DNA from: a bacterium ADurb.Bin374
GTDB taxonomy: Bacteria; Riflebacteria; Ozemobacteria; Ozemobacterales; Ozemobacteraceae
DNA: 10,155 nt
Direction of reading: 5' to 3'
Assembly: GCA_002068715.1 (NCBI GenBank)
Contig: MWAR01000574.1
Location: forward strand, 1-10,155
Shown here piece by piece: positions 1-6,433 of the stretch. Numbering within the stretch: position 1 is the first letter of the stretch; each line of letters begins with the position of its first letter. The notes below the pieces were generated by a model that was given only the letters and a program-made list of their open reading frames with translations, ran no database searches and was not told the DNA's origin. Position numbers and translations under genes: made by a program.

Positions 1-548
1 CTGGCAGAGGCAGCCTCGGCCGACGCCGTCGCGGGGGAAGCATCGGGCGCCATGACGGCGGCGACTTCGTCGAACCCGGCGGCCACCGCCCCAGTCGCGA
101 CATTCTGCGCGAAAGACGCGGCTGCGAGCGCATCACCGACCGGGCGCTCGAGCGAAGGCAGCTGCGCCATCGACGGGGCTCCCGGCTGGCCGGGTTTGAA
201 GCCCACGGTGGCGGGCGGCACCGTCCCCTTTCCGCTTCCCGCCGGCTGTGCCTGCGATCCGCCGGCAGGCGGGGAAACCGTCTCCCACTGCGGGCCGGAC
301 GCGATCTGTGCCGGCTCGCTCGCCTGCCTGCCGCCGCCCGTCAGGAGGTCGATGAGGGAATGGTCCCACGAGCGGCCCCTGAATACAATACTATCAAATA
401 TACTTCCAGTGAAGGCGCCGGCGAGAAAGATGAACAGCCCGAGCAGAAGCCGCTGCCGATGGCGTTGCCGCCTCTTCTGCGGCGTATCGCAGGTGGGACA
501 GACGGCGGAGCGGGGCTGAAGTTCGTGACCGCAACGAAAACAATACAT
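1..548 (-). CDS. Zinc-ribbon single-pass membrane protein, 5' part only
   Basis: Reading the minus strand from ATG at 548-546 gives 182 codons with no stop before the window edge, so the C-terminus is missing. An AGGAG at 556-560 sits 7 nt before the ATG and fixes the start. The protein opens with a zinc-ribbon: Cys3, Cys6, Cys17 and Cys20 (CxxC-x10-CxxC). A basic stretch at residues 25-33 (KRRQRHRQR) precedes one hydrophobic helix at about 34-56. After that comes a Pro/Gly/Ala/Gln-rich, low-complexity region that looks disordered and, by the positive-inside rule, extracytoplasmic. Bacterial proteins with an N-terminal zinc-ribbon, one membrane helix and a variable outer domain are common, but their functions are mostly unknown. 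The function cannot be assigned without the C-terminal domain. It is transcribed divergently from the NagZ gene. Confidence is high that it is a gene and low for its role. Confidence 0.85.
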   Translation of the reverse strand, partial: MYCFRCGHELQPRSAVCPTCDTPQKRRQRHRQRLLLGLFIFLAGAFTGSIFDSIVFRGRSWDHSLIDLLTGGGRQASEPAQIASGPQWETVSPPAGGSQAQPAGSGKGTVPPATVGFKPGQPGAPSMAQLPSLERPVGDALAAASFAQNVATGAVAAGFDEVAAVMAPDASPATASAEAASA

Positions 549-555
549 TCGGAAT

Positions 556-560
556 CTCCT
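556..560 (-). promoter_or_regulatory. Ribosome binding site of the zinc-ribbon gene
   Basis: On the minus strand AGGAG lies 7 nt before ATG 548. This is a consensus Shine-Dalgarno site at standard spacing, and it is the main evidence for that start. Confidence 0.75.
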
Positions 561-576
561 GGAGAATATGCCTCGC

Positions 577-606
577 ATCATACATCACGCAGGGAACGTC
601 ACACAA
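577..606 (-). promoter_or_regulatory. Candidate sigma-70-type promoter for the zinc-ribbon gene
   Basis: On the minus strand TTGTGT (606-601) is followed after 18 nt by TATGAT (582-577). The -10 box matches the consensus at 5 of 6 positions and the -35 box at 3 of 6. A start near 570 would give a leader of about 20 nt that contains the AGGAG site. This is inferred from motif match only. Confidence 0.3.
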
Positions 607-623
607 TATCCCCCATGCCCCCA

Positions 624-661
624 CGCAAGCAGGGGCGAACGGCCGTTCGCCCCTGCTTGCG
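624..661. repeat. 38-bp perfect palindrome between divergent genes
   Basis: The two halves are exact reverse complements. The left arm reads CGCAAGCAGGGGCGAAC, the centre is GGCC, and the right arm mirrors the left. As RNA it would form a long GC-rich hairpin on either strand. No T-run follows on either side, and it lies between two divergent gene starts, so it does not look like an ordinary terminator. Its core is of the GGGCG...CGCCC form also seen in the palindrome at 3267-3286, which suggests a dispersed REP-like family. Its right edge overlaps the candidate -35 box of the NagZ promoter. Confidence 0.85.
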
Positions 662-686
662 AAACATGTGAAACCACATTTATCAT
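657..686 (+). promoter_or_regulatory. Candidate promoter of the NagZ gene
   Basis: TTGCGA (657-662) and TATCAT (681-686) are 18 nt apart and match the sigma-70 consensus at 4/6 and 5/6 positions. Seven nt downstream of the -10 box is the A of ATG 693, so transcription could begin at or next to the start codon. No Shine-Dalgarno sequence precedes that ATG, which fits a leaderless or very short-leader mRNA. This is motif-based inference. Confidence 0.35.
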
Positions 687-692
687 CACGGC

Positions 693-2246
693 ATGAATAC
701 ATTGCGACAAAAAATCGGACAGCTGTTCGTCATCGGGTATCAGGGCCTCGAGCCTTCCACCGACACCCTCGGGTTCGTCGAGGAATGGGGCATCGGCGGG
801 CTCATCGTCTTCGCACGCAACCTCGAAGACCCGCTCGCTCTCGCTCCCGTGCTGAAGCGATTCGAGGCTGCCTCAGGAGTTCGAATGTTCACCTCCATCG
901 ACCAGGAGGGCGGGCTCGTGATGCGCATTCTCCGCCACGGCAGCCTCTTCCCCGGCGCGATGGCCCTGTCGGCAACCGGCGACCCGGACATCGCGCGACG
1001 CATCGGAGCAGCTATGGGCGCCGAAATGCGATCGATCGGCCTGACCTGGAACCTTGCGCCCGTGCTCGATATCAATCACGCAGGCAACCCTGGCATCGGC
1101 GCGCGTTCCTTCGGCGATACCCCGGAGACCGTCATCCGATACGCCATTCCCTTTGCGAACGGCCTCCGCGAAGGCGGCGTGCTCGCTTGCGCCAAGCATT
1201 TCCCGGGCAAGGGGCATGCGAAAGTCGATTCCCACCTCACGCTTCCGGTCATTCCCTACGACCGGGAACGCCTGATGTCATTCGAACTCGCCCCCTTCAA
1301 GGCGGCAATCGACGCGGGAATCGACGCCGTCATGACGGCGCACGTCTTCTTCCCCGCCTTCGAACCCTCCCCCAACCTGCCGGCAACTCTCTCCGAGAAC
1401 GTTCTCACAGGCCTCCTGCGACGCGAACTCGGCTTCGACGGGCTGCTGATCACGGACGATCTCGAGATGGGCGCGATCACCGAGAAATACGGCGTGGCCG
1501 AAGCCTCTCGTCTCGCCTTCCTCGCCGGCGCCGACCTTCTGCTCATCTGTCATGATCTCGAGCGCCAGAAGGCCGCTGCCGAAGCCATTCTCCGCGAAGT
1601 CGAATCGTCGCCGGCGGCGGCGCGCAGACTCGACGAAAGCCTCGAGCGCATCGCCCGGGCCCGCACGAAGCTTTCGGCCCCGGTTCCATCCGCTTCCCTG
1701 ACCGACCTGGCGCGCTCGCACGTAGCCCTGGTGCGTGAGGCTCACGACAAGGCCGTTCTCGCGTCACGCACGCAGGCGGGCGATCTGCCGCTCGCGCCTG
1801 ACACGCACCTTGTCGTGGCGTGTCCCCATATCGCCTCGCTCGTGCAGGTGGAGGAAGACCATGCCGATGCCGGCCCCGCACGCCAGATTCAGAGCGCATT
1901 CAAAAACGCCCGTTGTGTCATGTATCACCCGAAGGATGCCGCCGACGCGATCTCGGCGCCTGTTCGCGCGGCTCTAGAGGAGACGAAAAAGCCCGCGAAA
2001 CTGCTGATCCTCTCTTACAACGCCCACCTGTTTCCCGGTCAGAAAGAAGCCTTCAGGAATCTTGCCGCCGCCATTCCGGGAACGCTTCTCGCGGCTCTCC
2101 GCAACCCCTACGATCTCGACAGCGTCCCCGAAGCCACGACCGGCCTTGCGACCTTCGGCTTCAGGTCCCCCGATATCGAGAGCCTGATCTCGGTTCTCGA
2201 AGGAAAACTTCCTGCAGATTCGTCCCGCTGGCCCGTCATGCTCTGA
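693..2246 (+). CDS. nagZ: Beta-N-acetylhexosaminidase, glycoside hydrolase family 3 (NagZ type)
   Basis: This 517-residue enzyme is predicted to remove N-acetylglucosamine from muropeptides (GlcNAc-1,6-anhydro-MurNAc) during peptidoglycan recycling. No signal peptide or lipobox is seen, so a cytoplasmic location is likely. The GH3 TIM barrel covers about residues 1-335. Family signatures are visible: IDQEGG (69-74), KHFPGKGHAKVDSH (168-181) with the Asp179-Ser-His181 acid/base dyad typical of NagZ, and ITDDLEM (253-259) where Asp255 is the expected nucleophile. A second alpha/beta domain at about 340-517 contains ALRNPYD and TFGFRSP. This two-domain layout resembles Bacillus NagZ (YbbD) rather than the single-domain E. 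coli enzyme of about 340 residues. No Shine-Dalgarno site precedes ATG 693, but it is the only suitable start and the conserved N-terminus begins at once. A broader GH3 beta-glucosidase role is less likely given the DSH loop. Confidence 0.92.
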   Translation: MNTLRQKIGQLFVIGYQGLEPSTDTLGFVEEWGIGGLIVFARNLEDPLALAPVLKRFEAASGVRMFTSIDQEGGLVMRILRHGSLFPGAMALSATGDPDIARRIGAAMGAEMRSIGLTWNLAPVLDINHAGNPGIGARSFGDTPETVIRYAIPFANGLREGGVLACAKHFPGKGHAKVDSHLTLPVIPYDRERLMSFELAPFKAAIDAGIDAVMTAHVFFPAFEPSPNLPATLSENVLTGLLRRELGFDGLLITDDLEMGAITEKYGVAEASRLAFLAGADLLLICHDLERQKAAAEAILREVESSPAAARRLDESLERIARARTKLSAPVPSASLTDLARSHVALVREAHDKAVLASRTQAGDLPLAPDTHLVVACPHIASLVQVEEDHADAGPARQIQSAFKNARCVMYHPKDAADAISAPVRAALEETKKPAKLLILSYNAHLFPGQKEAFRNLAAAIPGTLLAALRNPYDLDSVPEATTGLATFGFRSPDIESLISVLEGKLPADSSRWPVML

Positions 2247-2290
2247 CCGGACGCGTGTGAAACTTCCGCTTCGGCCTCCGCCGTTCGATG

Positions 2291-2304
2291 CCGATAGATA
2301 TCGG
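2291..2304. promoter_or_regulatory. Small inverted repeat upstream of the HEAT-repeat gene, possible operator
   Basis: CCGATA and TATCGG are exact inverted copies separated by GA. It lies in the 90-bp gap between the NagZ stop (2246) and the next start (2337). The dyad could be a regulator site, but a match this short may be chance. No terminator is visible in the gap, so read-through from nagZ is possible. Confidence 0.25.
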
Positions 2305-2336
2305 AGAAAGATATTCGATTGACGGAGGCTTCAGCC

Positions 2337-2780
2337 ATGCTTGAACTCGAATTCAAGATTCTGCTCCTGACGATGGTCTATTTCGCGGGATGGTTCATTT
2401 TCGAGAAGGTGTTTTCCGCCGCCTGGGAACGCTGGACGGCGCAGCCTTCGACCGGTTCCCGGCCGGCGAACAGGCCCCGTATCCCCACGCTCGCCTCCGT
2501 CACGCCGCTCGACCAGACCTTCCGATACATCCGGGGCCTGAAGAACCCCGACTGGCGCGTGCGCCGCATTTCCTGCATCCAGCTCGGCGACAAGCGCGGC
2601 ACGGCTGTCGTCCAGGCTCTCATCGCCGCTCTCGGCGATCCCAAGGAAGAAGTCAGCATGGCAGCGGGCGAAGCCCTGGCCAAGATCGGTGATCCCGCCG
2701 CCATCAACGCGCTGCAGGAGCATCTCCAGAAGCTCGACAGCCGGCTCGACGGCACCTGGGAACAGTATCGGGCCGCATGA
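2337..2780 (+). CDS. Membrane-anchored HEAT-repeat protein
   Basis: This is a 147-residue protein with one N-terminal hydrophobic helix (about residues 6-23, LEFKILLLTMVYFAGWF region), a Pro/Ser/Arg-rich linker (35-55) and a C-terminal HEAT or PBS-lyase-type repeat region (about 70-133). The repeat region reads as NPDWRVRRISCIQLGD, then a helix, then DPKEEVSMAAGEALAKIGDPAAINAL. HEAT repeats normally form a protein-binding scaffold, here probably on the cytoplasmic face. ATG 2337 is preferred because GGAGG at 2324-2328 lies 8 nt upstream. A TTG at 2319 in the same frame, with GGAGAAAG before it, would add six residues and cannot be excluded. The downstream membrane protein starts 4 nt after this stop, so the pair is probably co-translated. 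No specific function is recognised. Confidence 0.8.
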   Translation: MLELEFKILLLTMVYFAGWFIFEKVFSAAWERWTAQPSTGSRPANRPRIPTLASVTPLDQTFRYIRGLKNPDWRVRRISCIQLGDKRGTAVVQALIAALGDPKEEVSMAAGEALAKIGDPAAINALQEHLQKLDSRLDGTWEQYRAA

Positions 2781-2784
2781 TCGC

Positions 2785-3228
2785 GTGACCGATTCGACAA
2801 AAATCAGACCTGAAGCGGCCGCTCCCGAGAGAACGGCCGCTTCTGCGTCTCACCCGACATCCGCCCCGGAGCCCCGGACCGGCTGCGGTTTGGTCAAGGC
2901 CATTCTGCTCAGCCTTTTCGTCTGCCCCGGCCTGGGTCACAGGGCCATGGGCCGTGTTCTCGCCGGCTGGATCGTGATGGGCTTTTTTCTCCTGTCGTTC
3001 CTGTATCTGGGCGTCTCGTTGAACCAACTCACCCAGAACGTCGTGAGTCAGATGCAGGGACTGCGATCCGCCGATCTGTTCCGGATCGTCAGCCGTGTCG
3101 AAGCCGCATGCAAAAACGCTCCGGACGTTTCCCAGGCATTGGATCTCCTGCTGATCGTCTACTTCGGCGCCCCGATCGAGCTGCTGCTCACCTGGCTTTG
3201 TACCCCTGCGGGGAAGTCGGAAGTTTGA
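2785..3228 (+). CDS. Small three-helix membrane protein (PGLGH / TM2-like)
   Basis: A GTG start at 2785, 4 nt after the HEAT gene stop, gives 147 residues. This start is chosen by coupling, because no clear Shine-Dalgarno site is present. The frame stays open further upstream, but only by overlapping the HEAT gene. The N-terminal 35 residues are Ala/Pro/Ser-rich and look disordered. Hydrophobic helices fall at about 37-52, 59-79 and 118-138. The first pair carries LSLFVCPGLGHRAMGR...GW, which resembles the 'PGLGH..xGR..xG' helix-hairpin of TM2/DUF5683-like membrane proteins of unknown role. The last codons (GKSEV and the stop) lie in a 7-bp tandem repeat, so the C-terminus may have been altered by repeat expansion or insertion. 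Its job is unknown, and the neighbouring scaffold protein is a possible partner. Confidence 0.7.
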   Translation: MTDSTKIRPEAAAPERTAASASHPTSAPEPRTGCGLVKAILLSLFVCPGLGHRAMGRVLAGWIVMGFFLLSFLYLGVSLNQLTQNVVSQMQGLRSADLFRIVSRVEAACKNAPDVSQALDLLLIVYFGAPIELLLTWLCTPAGKSEV

Positions 3229-3250
3229 AGTTCGAAGTTTGATGTTTGAA
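3213..3250. repeat. 7-bp tandem repeat, consensus GAAGTTT
   Basis: Successive heptamers are GAAGTCG, GAAGTTT, GAAGTTC, GAAGTTT and GATGTTT, followed by GAA. The array begins inside the end of the upstream gene and supplies its TGA stop (3226-3228). It then runs into an A-rich stretch (AGAAAAAAGG) before the palindrome at 3267. Confidence 0.8.
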
Positions 3251-3266
3251 AGAAAAAAGGCGTTCC

Positions 3267-3286
3267 GGGCGCTTCGCGAAGCGCCC
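3267..3286. repeat. 20-bp perfect palindrome
   Basis: GGGCGCTTCG is followed directly by its exact reverse complement. On the minus strand a T-run follows about 9 nt later (TTTTTT at 3258-3253), too far for a canonical terminator, and no minus-strand gene ends here. On the + strand no T-run follows. The outer GGGCG/CGCCC matches the palindrome at 624-661, so both may belong to one dispersed family. Confidence 0.7.
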
Positions 3287-3324
3287 CTCCGTGTCGAGGC
3301 CGAATATGTTGGCTCTGGGACGCG

Positions 3325-3354
3325 TTGACGCAGGGTGTTCGGGGGGTGTAAAGT
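3325..3354 (+). promoter_or_regulatory. Candidate promoter of the phosphatase operon
   Basis: TTGACG (3325-3330) and TAAAGT (3349-3354) are separated by 18 nt and match the sigma-70 consensus at 5/6 and 4/6 positions. A start near 3361 leaves a leader of about 10 nt before ATG 3372, and no Shine-Dalgarno site is visible there. This is motif-based inference. Confidence 0.4.
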
Positions 3355-3371
3355 GACGGGACAAAAACCCT

Positions 3372-4955
3372 ATGCGCACCTACCTGAAACAATACCCATT
3401 CATACTGTTCACGGCCGGCATTCTGCTGGTCGTGGGCGGTATTGCGCTCACGCTGAACCGTATTCCCGGTGATATACGTTATACCGCCGAGAATCTGCTG
3501 AGCCTCGGATTTCTCGTCTTCACGTCCCTCCTGCTGGGCATCATCAGCTTCTGGTGGAACACCATCAGGAATCTCTCTACCGATCACATCGATGGGTCGC
3601 CACTTCCCGAAGCCCCCCCGGCGGACCTGACGGACCTGTTCTTCCAGTCGAACGCTCTCATCGACTGGTACAAGGGCAATATTTCCCGACTGCACAACCG
3701 GTGCGTCGATCTCGAGCGCATCTCGCACCTGCTCGGCTATATGAACTACGCGGCCGAGCTCGGCCGCCAGCTGCACGTCGCCCTTCAGCTCTGTCAGGAA
3801 CTGTTCCCCACGATGACGATCCTCATTTTTACGCGCGAGGCGTCGGCCCTCCAGTTCGCCTGCGGCACCAAGCCGCGCACCGGCGAGATCCTCCCGTTGA
3901 TTCCGAAAGACGACCCGATCACCCGCACGACCCTCGAGATCATCCGGCAGGAAATCGACATCGAACGGTTGAACTCGGACGACTGGAAGAACTTCTCCCT
4001 GCCCCTCCGCGGGCGCCAGGAGCCGCGCGACCTGACGATCCTTCCGCTCATGGTCTGGAACCGCATTCTCGGCCTCGTCGTCTTCATGAGCCCCGACCGG
4101 CGCGCGCTGGCCGACGACGAGAAAGTGATGGCGACCCTGTTCAACAAGCACATCGCCATCTGCATTGAGAATCACCGGCTGTTCAAGGAGAACCTCCGCC
4201 AGGACCGCCTGATCCACGAGGTCGACATCGCCCGGACCCTTCAGACCTCGACGCTTCCGCAGCATTCGCCGATCCAGCAGGGTCTCGACGTTCACGGCAC
4301 CTGCGTTCCCTGCAACGAAATATCGGGCGATTACTACGATCTGATCCCGCTTTCCAACGACCGCCTGCTCGCGACGATCGCCGACGTTTCCGGCAAGGGG
4401 CTTCCAGCGGCCCTCTTCCTGTCGAAGATCCAGGCGCTGGTCCGCGCCATGGCCGACAAGTTCGCGGGGCCGGGCGCGTTCCTGCTGTTCCTATCGGAAC
4501 AACTGACGAAAGAGCAGATGGGCCCGCTGTTTGCGACGATGATCATAGCGGTGTTCGATTCGAAGAAGCGCACCGTGACCTGCGCGAGCGCCGGCCATTG
4601 CAAGCCACTCGTGGTACGCACCGGCACCGGTTTCGTCGAGGAGATCGACTTCGATGCGGGCATTCCGCTTGGCCTGTTCGAGCAGGAGGAAAACGCGTAT
4701 TCGGAGCGCACCGTCGACCTTCTCCCCGGCGACGGCGTCTTCCTGTATACCGACGGCGTGCTCGATCTCCTCAACCGGCAACGTGAGCGGTTCGGCATCG
4801 AGCGGCTCAAGACGGCCCTCGACACGGCGCCCGTCGGAAAAGCGGCGTCGGTGGTGTATCATGTGATGAACGAGATGAACAGGTTCAAGGAAACGATTCC
4901 CCATGATGACGACATCACGATGGTGTATGTGAAATCGGAAAAGGCAGCCCCATGA
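3372..4955 (+). CDS. Membrane-bound GAF-SpoIIE (PP2C) serine/threonine phosphatase
   Basis: This 527-residue protein has two transmembrane helices (about 9-27 and 42-62), a GAF-like sensory region (about 120-270) and a C-terminal SpoIIE/RsbU-type PP2C domain (about 285-525). The metal-binding signature residues are present: Asp320 in EISGDYYD, Asp338 in IADVSGKGLPAAL, Asp461 in LYTDGV and Asp513 in HDDDIT. ASAGHCKPL (405-413) is the usual core beta-strand motif. Enzymes of this family dephosphorylate anti-sigma factor antagonists (STAS proteins) and so release a sigma factor or other target in a partner switch. The GAF region probably senses a ligand or partner. No STAS protein or HATPase anti-sigma kinase is in the window. 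The stop overlaps the next start as ATGA, so this is the first gene of a three-gene operon. The start has no good Shine-Dalgarno site but is followed at once by the first membrane helix. Confidence 0.93.
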   Translation: MRTYLKQYPFILFTAGILLVVGGIALTLNRIPGDIRYTAENLLSLGFLVFTSLLLGIISFWWNTIRNLSTDHIDGSPLPEAPPADLTDLFFQSNALIDWYKGNISRLHNRCVDLERISHLLGYMNYAAELGRQLHVALQLCQELFPTMTILIFTREASALQFACGTKPRTGEILPLIPKDDPITRTTLEIIRQEIDIERLNSDDWKNFSLPLRGRQEPRDLTILPLMVWNRILGLVVFMSPDRRALADDEKVMATLFNKHIAICIENHRLFKENLRQDRLIHEVDIARTLQTSTLPQHSPIQQGLDVHGTCVPCNEISGDYYDLIPLSNDRLLATIADVSGKGLPAALFLSKIQALVRAMADKFAGPGAFLLFLSEQLTKEQMGPLFATMIIAVFDSKKRTVTCASAGHCKPLVVRTGTGFVEEIDFDAGIPLGLFEQEENAYSERTVDLLPGDGVFLYTDGVLDLLNRQRERFGIERLKTALDTAPVGKAASVVYHVMNEMNRFKETIPHDDDITMVYVKSEKAAP

Positions 4956-5671
4956 ACGATACGTGCGACATTTTTGAGAAATACGTCTTCTTCAGCAGCC
5001 GCAAGGATCGCGAGATTCTGACGAACGTTCTCGAAACGATTTTGGCGATGCCCATCGAGCGACTGACCGTCACCCGTTCCGACAGACCCGACGAGGAGTT
5101 CTCGACGTTCAACGACCGCACTCGCAAGATCCTGCTGAACCTCGAAAAGCCCGAGCGCATCGAGGTCGTCAGGGGCGATTTCGAGCTCGGCGGCATGTTC
5201 GAGCTGCGCGGCGGCGAACTCGCCATCACGATTCCGGCCGAACAGTACAATTACGAGGTCGTCGATGCGATGAAGCGGTTTCTGTCGCCGATCTTCCCGA
5301 TGTGCGTGTTCAAGAATCCCTACATCTGGGGCGTCGACCTGTACGAGGATTACGAGCGCGAGCACTTTTTCGCGGTGCGGCGGTTCGGTTCGCGCAGCCA
5401 GCATCTCGAAGAACCAGAGGTCGACATCTTCAGGCGCGACGACGGTATCGTCTACAAACTTCGCTTCCATCTGCGCGAGGAAGAACAGATCGAGCCGGGG
5501 ATCCATCACCTCGCGCCGCTCTTCGAAGCCCTCCTCGACTCTCTCGGGAAGCGCGCCTACGAAGGTCTCGAGGTGCTCCACCGGTACTGCACCGACCGCC
5601 CGTCGTTCCGGCTGGTCGAACCACGCACGAAGCTCGGCCGCGACATCAAGTCGGTCCTTTCCCAGCGCTGA
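4952..5671 (+). CDS. Uncharacterised soluble protein coupled to the SpoIIE phosphatase
   Basis: I do not recognise this 239-residue protein. Its ATG overlaps the TGA of the phosphatase (ATGA), with a purine-rich GGAAAAGG upstream, so translation is almost certainly coupled. It has no signal peptide or membrane helix and is rich in Glu, Asp and Arg. Predicted structure is mixed alpha/beta. An N-terminal helical part (about 8-33, with FFSSRKDREILTNVLETIL) is followed by strands around 70-95 (RIEVVRGDFELGG, GELAITIP), an aromatic segment (about 111-136, with FKNPYIWGVDLYEDYE) and a helical C-terminus with RPSFRLVEPRT near 217. It shows no HATPase, STAS, CheY or PP2C motif. Position suggests a regulator, adaptor or substrate of the phosphatase, or a partner of the TPR protein that starts 1 nt after its stop. 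That role is inference only. Confidence 0.85.
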   Translation: MNDTCDIFEKYVFFSSRKDREILTNVLETILAMPIERLTVTRSDRPDEEFSTFNDRTRKILLNLEKPERIEVVRGDFELGGMFELRGGELAITIPAEQYNYEVVDAMKRFLSPIFPMCVFKNPYIWGVDLYEDYEREHFFAVRRFGSRSQHLEEPEVDIFRRDDGIVYKLRFHLREEEQIEPGIHHLAPLFEALLDSLGKRAYEGLEVLHRYCTDRPSFRLVEPRTKLGRDIKSVLSQR

Positions 5672-5672
5672 C

Positions 5673-6422
5673 GTGGCCCCCGCCGAAAGCTACAACACGG
5701 CTCTGATCGACGAGCTGATCGACGCCTGCATCAAGTTCCTCCGGGTGCACCCCAAGCAACACGAGGTGCTGTTCCATCTCGGAAACGCGTTCTATATCAA
5801 GGAACAATACGACAAGGCCTCGTTTTGTTTTGTTAAAGCAGTCAATATACATCCCAAGAACCCCGTCTATTACCTCCACATGGGTCACGCCTACCGGCGC
5901 ATCGGCGACAGGGAACAGGCGATCGCGGCCTACGAGTCGGTGCTGACCCTGAATCCGCGCTTTGCCGACGCGCATTTCAACATCGGCATCCTTTTCTACG
6001 ACAACCGCTCGTTCGACAAGGCGATGGCGAGCTTCACGAACGCCCTGGCCATCAATCCGCGATATGCGGCGGCGCGCTACTACGTGGGCCGCATCCTGCA
6101 GGACCAGGGAGCGTTCAACAAGGCGATGATCGAGTATCGCCGCGTCGTCGAGGACCATCTCGGAGGGCGCCTGGACAAGAACAGCATCACGATCGATTTC
6201 GGTCTCATCTTCACCGACCTCGGCCTGCTCGACGTTGCCGAGCGTGAATACAAGCGCCTGTTGAAGGAGCATCCCGAATACGCCGACCTGCATTACCATC
6301 TCGGGATGGTCCTGAAAAAGCAGGGGCGCACGGATGAGGCCATGGACGAGTTCCAGCAGGCGATCAAGCTCAACCCGCACTACATGGACGCCCGCCGTAA
6401 ATACTGGGAATCAGCCCGCTGA
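5673..6422 (+). CDS. Tetratricopeptide repeat (TPR) protein
   Basis: GTG at 5673 follows the upstream stop by one nucleotide. No Shine-Dalgarno site is seen, so translation probably depends on coupling. The 249-residue product is almost entirely TPR units of 34 residues: about 30-63, 64-97, 98-131, 132-165, a degenerate fifth at about 170-203, and 204-237. The consensus alternation is clear, for example HFNIGILFYDNRSFDKAMASF followed later by LAINPR, and HLGMVLKKQGRTDEAMDEFQQAIKLNPHY. There is no signal peptide or membrane helix, so it is a cytoplasmic protein-binding scaffold. As third gene of the phosphatase operon it may link the phosphatase or the unknown protein to a target. A pilus-assembly scaffold is another possibility because pilB follows, but a 291-bp repeat-bearing gap separates them. 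Confidence 0.9.
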   Translation: MAPAESYNTALIDELIDACIKFLRVHPKQHEVLFHLGNAFYIKEQYDKASFCFVKAVNIHPKNPVYYLHMGHAYRRIGDREQAIAAYESVLTLNPRFADAHFNIGILFYDNRSFDKAMASFTNALAINPRYAAARYYVGRILQDQGAFNKAMIEYRRVVEDHLGGRLDKNSITIDFGLIFTDLGLLDVAEREYKRLLKEHPEYADLHYHLGMVLKKQGRTDEAMDEFQQAIKLNPHYMDARRKYWESAR

Positions 6423-6433
6423 GAAACGAAATG

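Noticed and set aside
52..519. A 155-codon + strand open frame at the left edge
   Set aside because: The opposite strand encodes a zinc-ribbon and membrane helix with a consensus ribosome binding site and stays open to the window edge, which is the stronger reading.
668..1555. A 295-codon + strand open frame overlapping nagZ
   Set aside because: It is out of frame with the GH3 motifs, and its product is an Arg/Pro/His-rich shadow.
3253..3290. Rho-independent terminator on the minus strand (palindrome then T-run)
   Set aside because: The T-run starts about 9 nt after the stem and no minus-strand gene ends here, so it does not fit a functional terminator.
3159..4295. A 378-codon open frame on the minus strand across the start of the phosphatase gene
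   Set aside because: It is antisense to the membrane helices, the GAF-like region and the start of the PP2C domain, and its first part is read from the heptad repeat and palindrome. No domain is visible.
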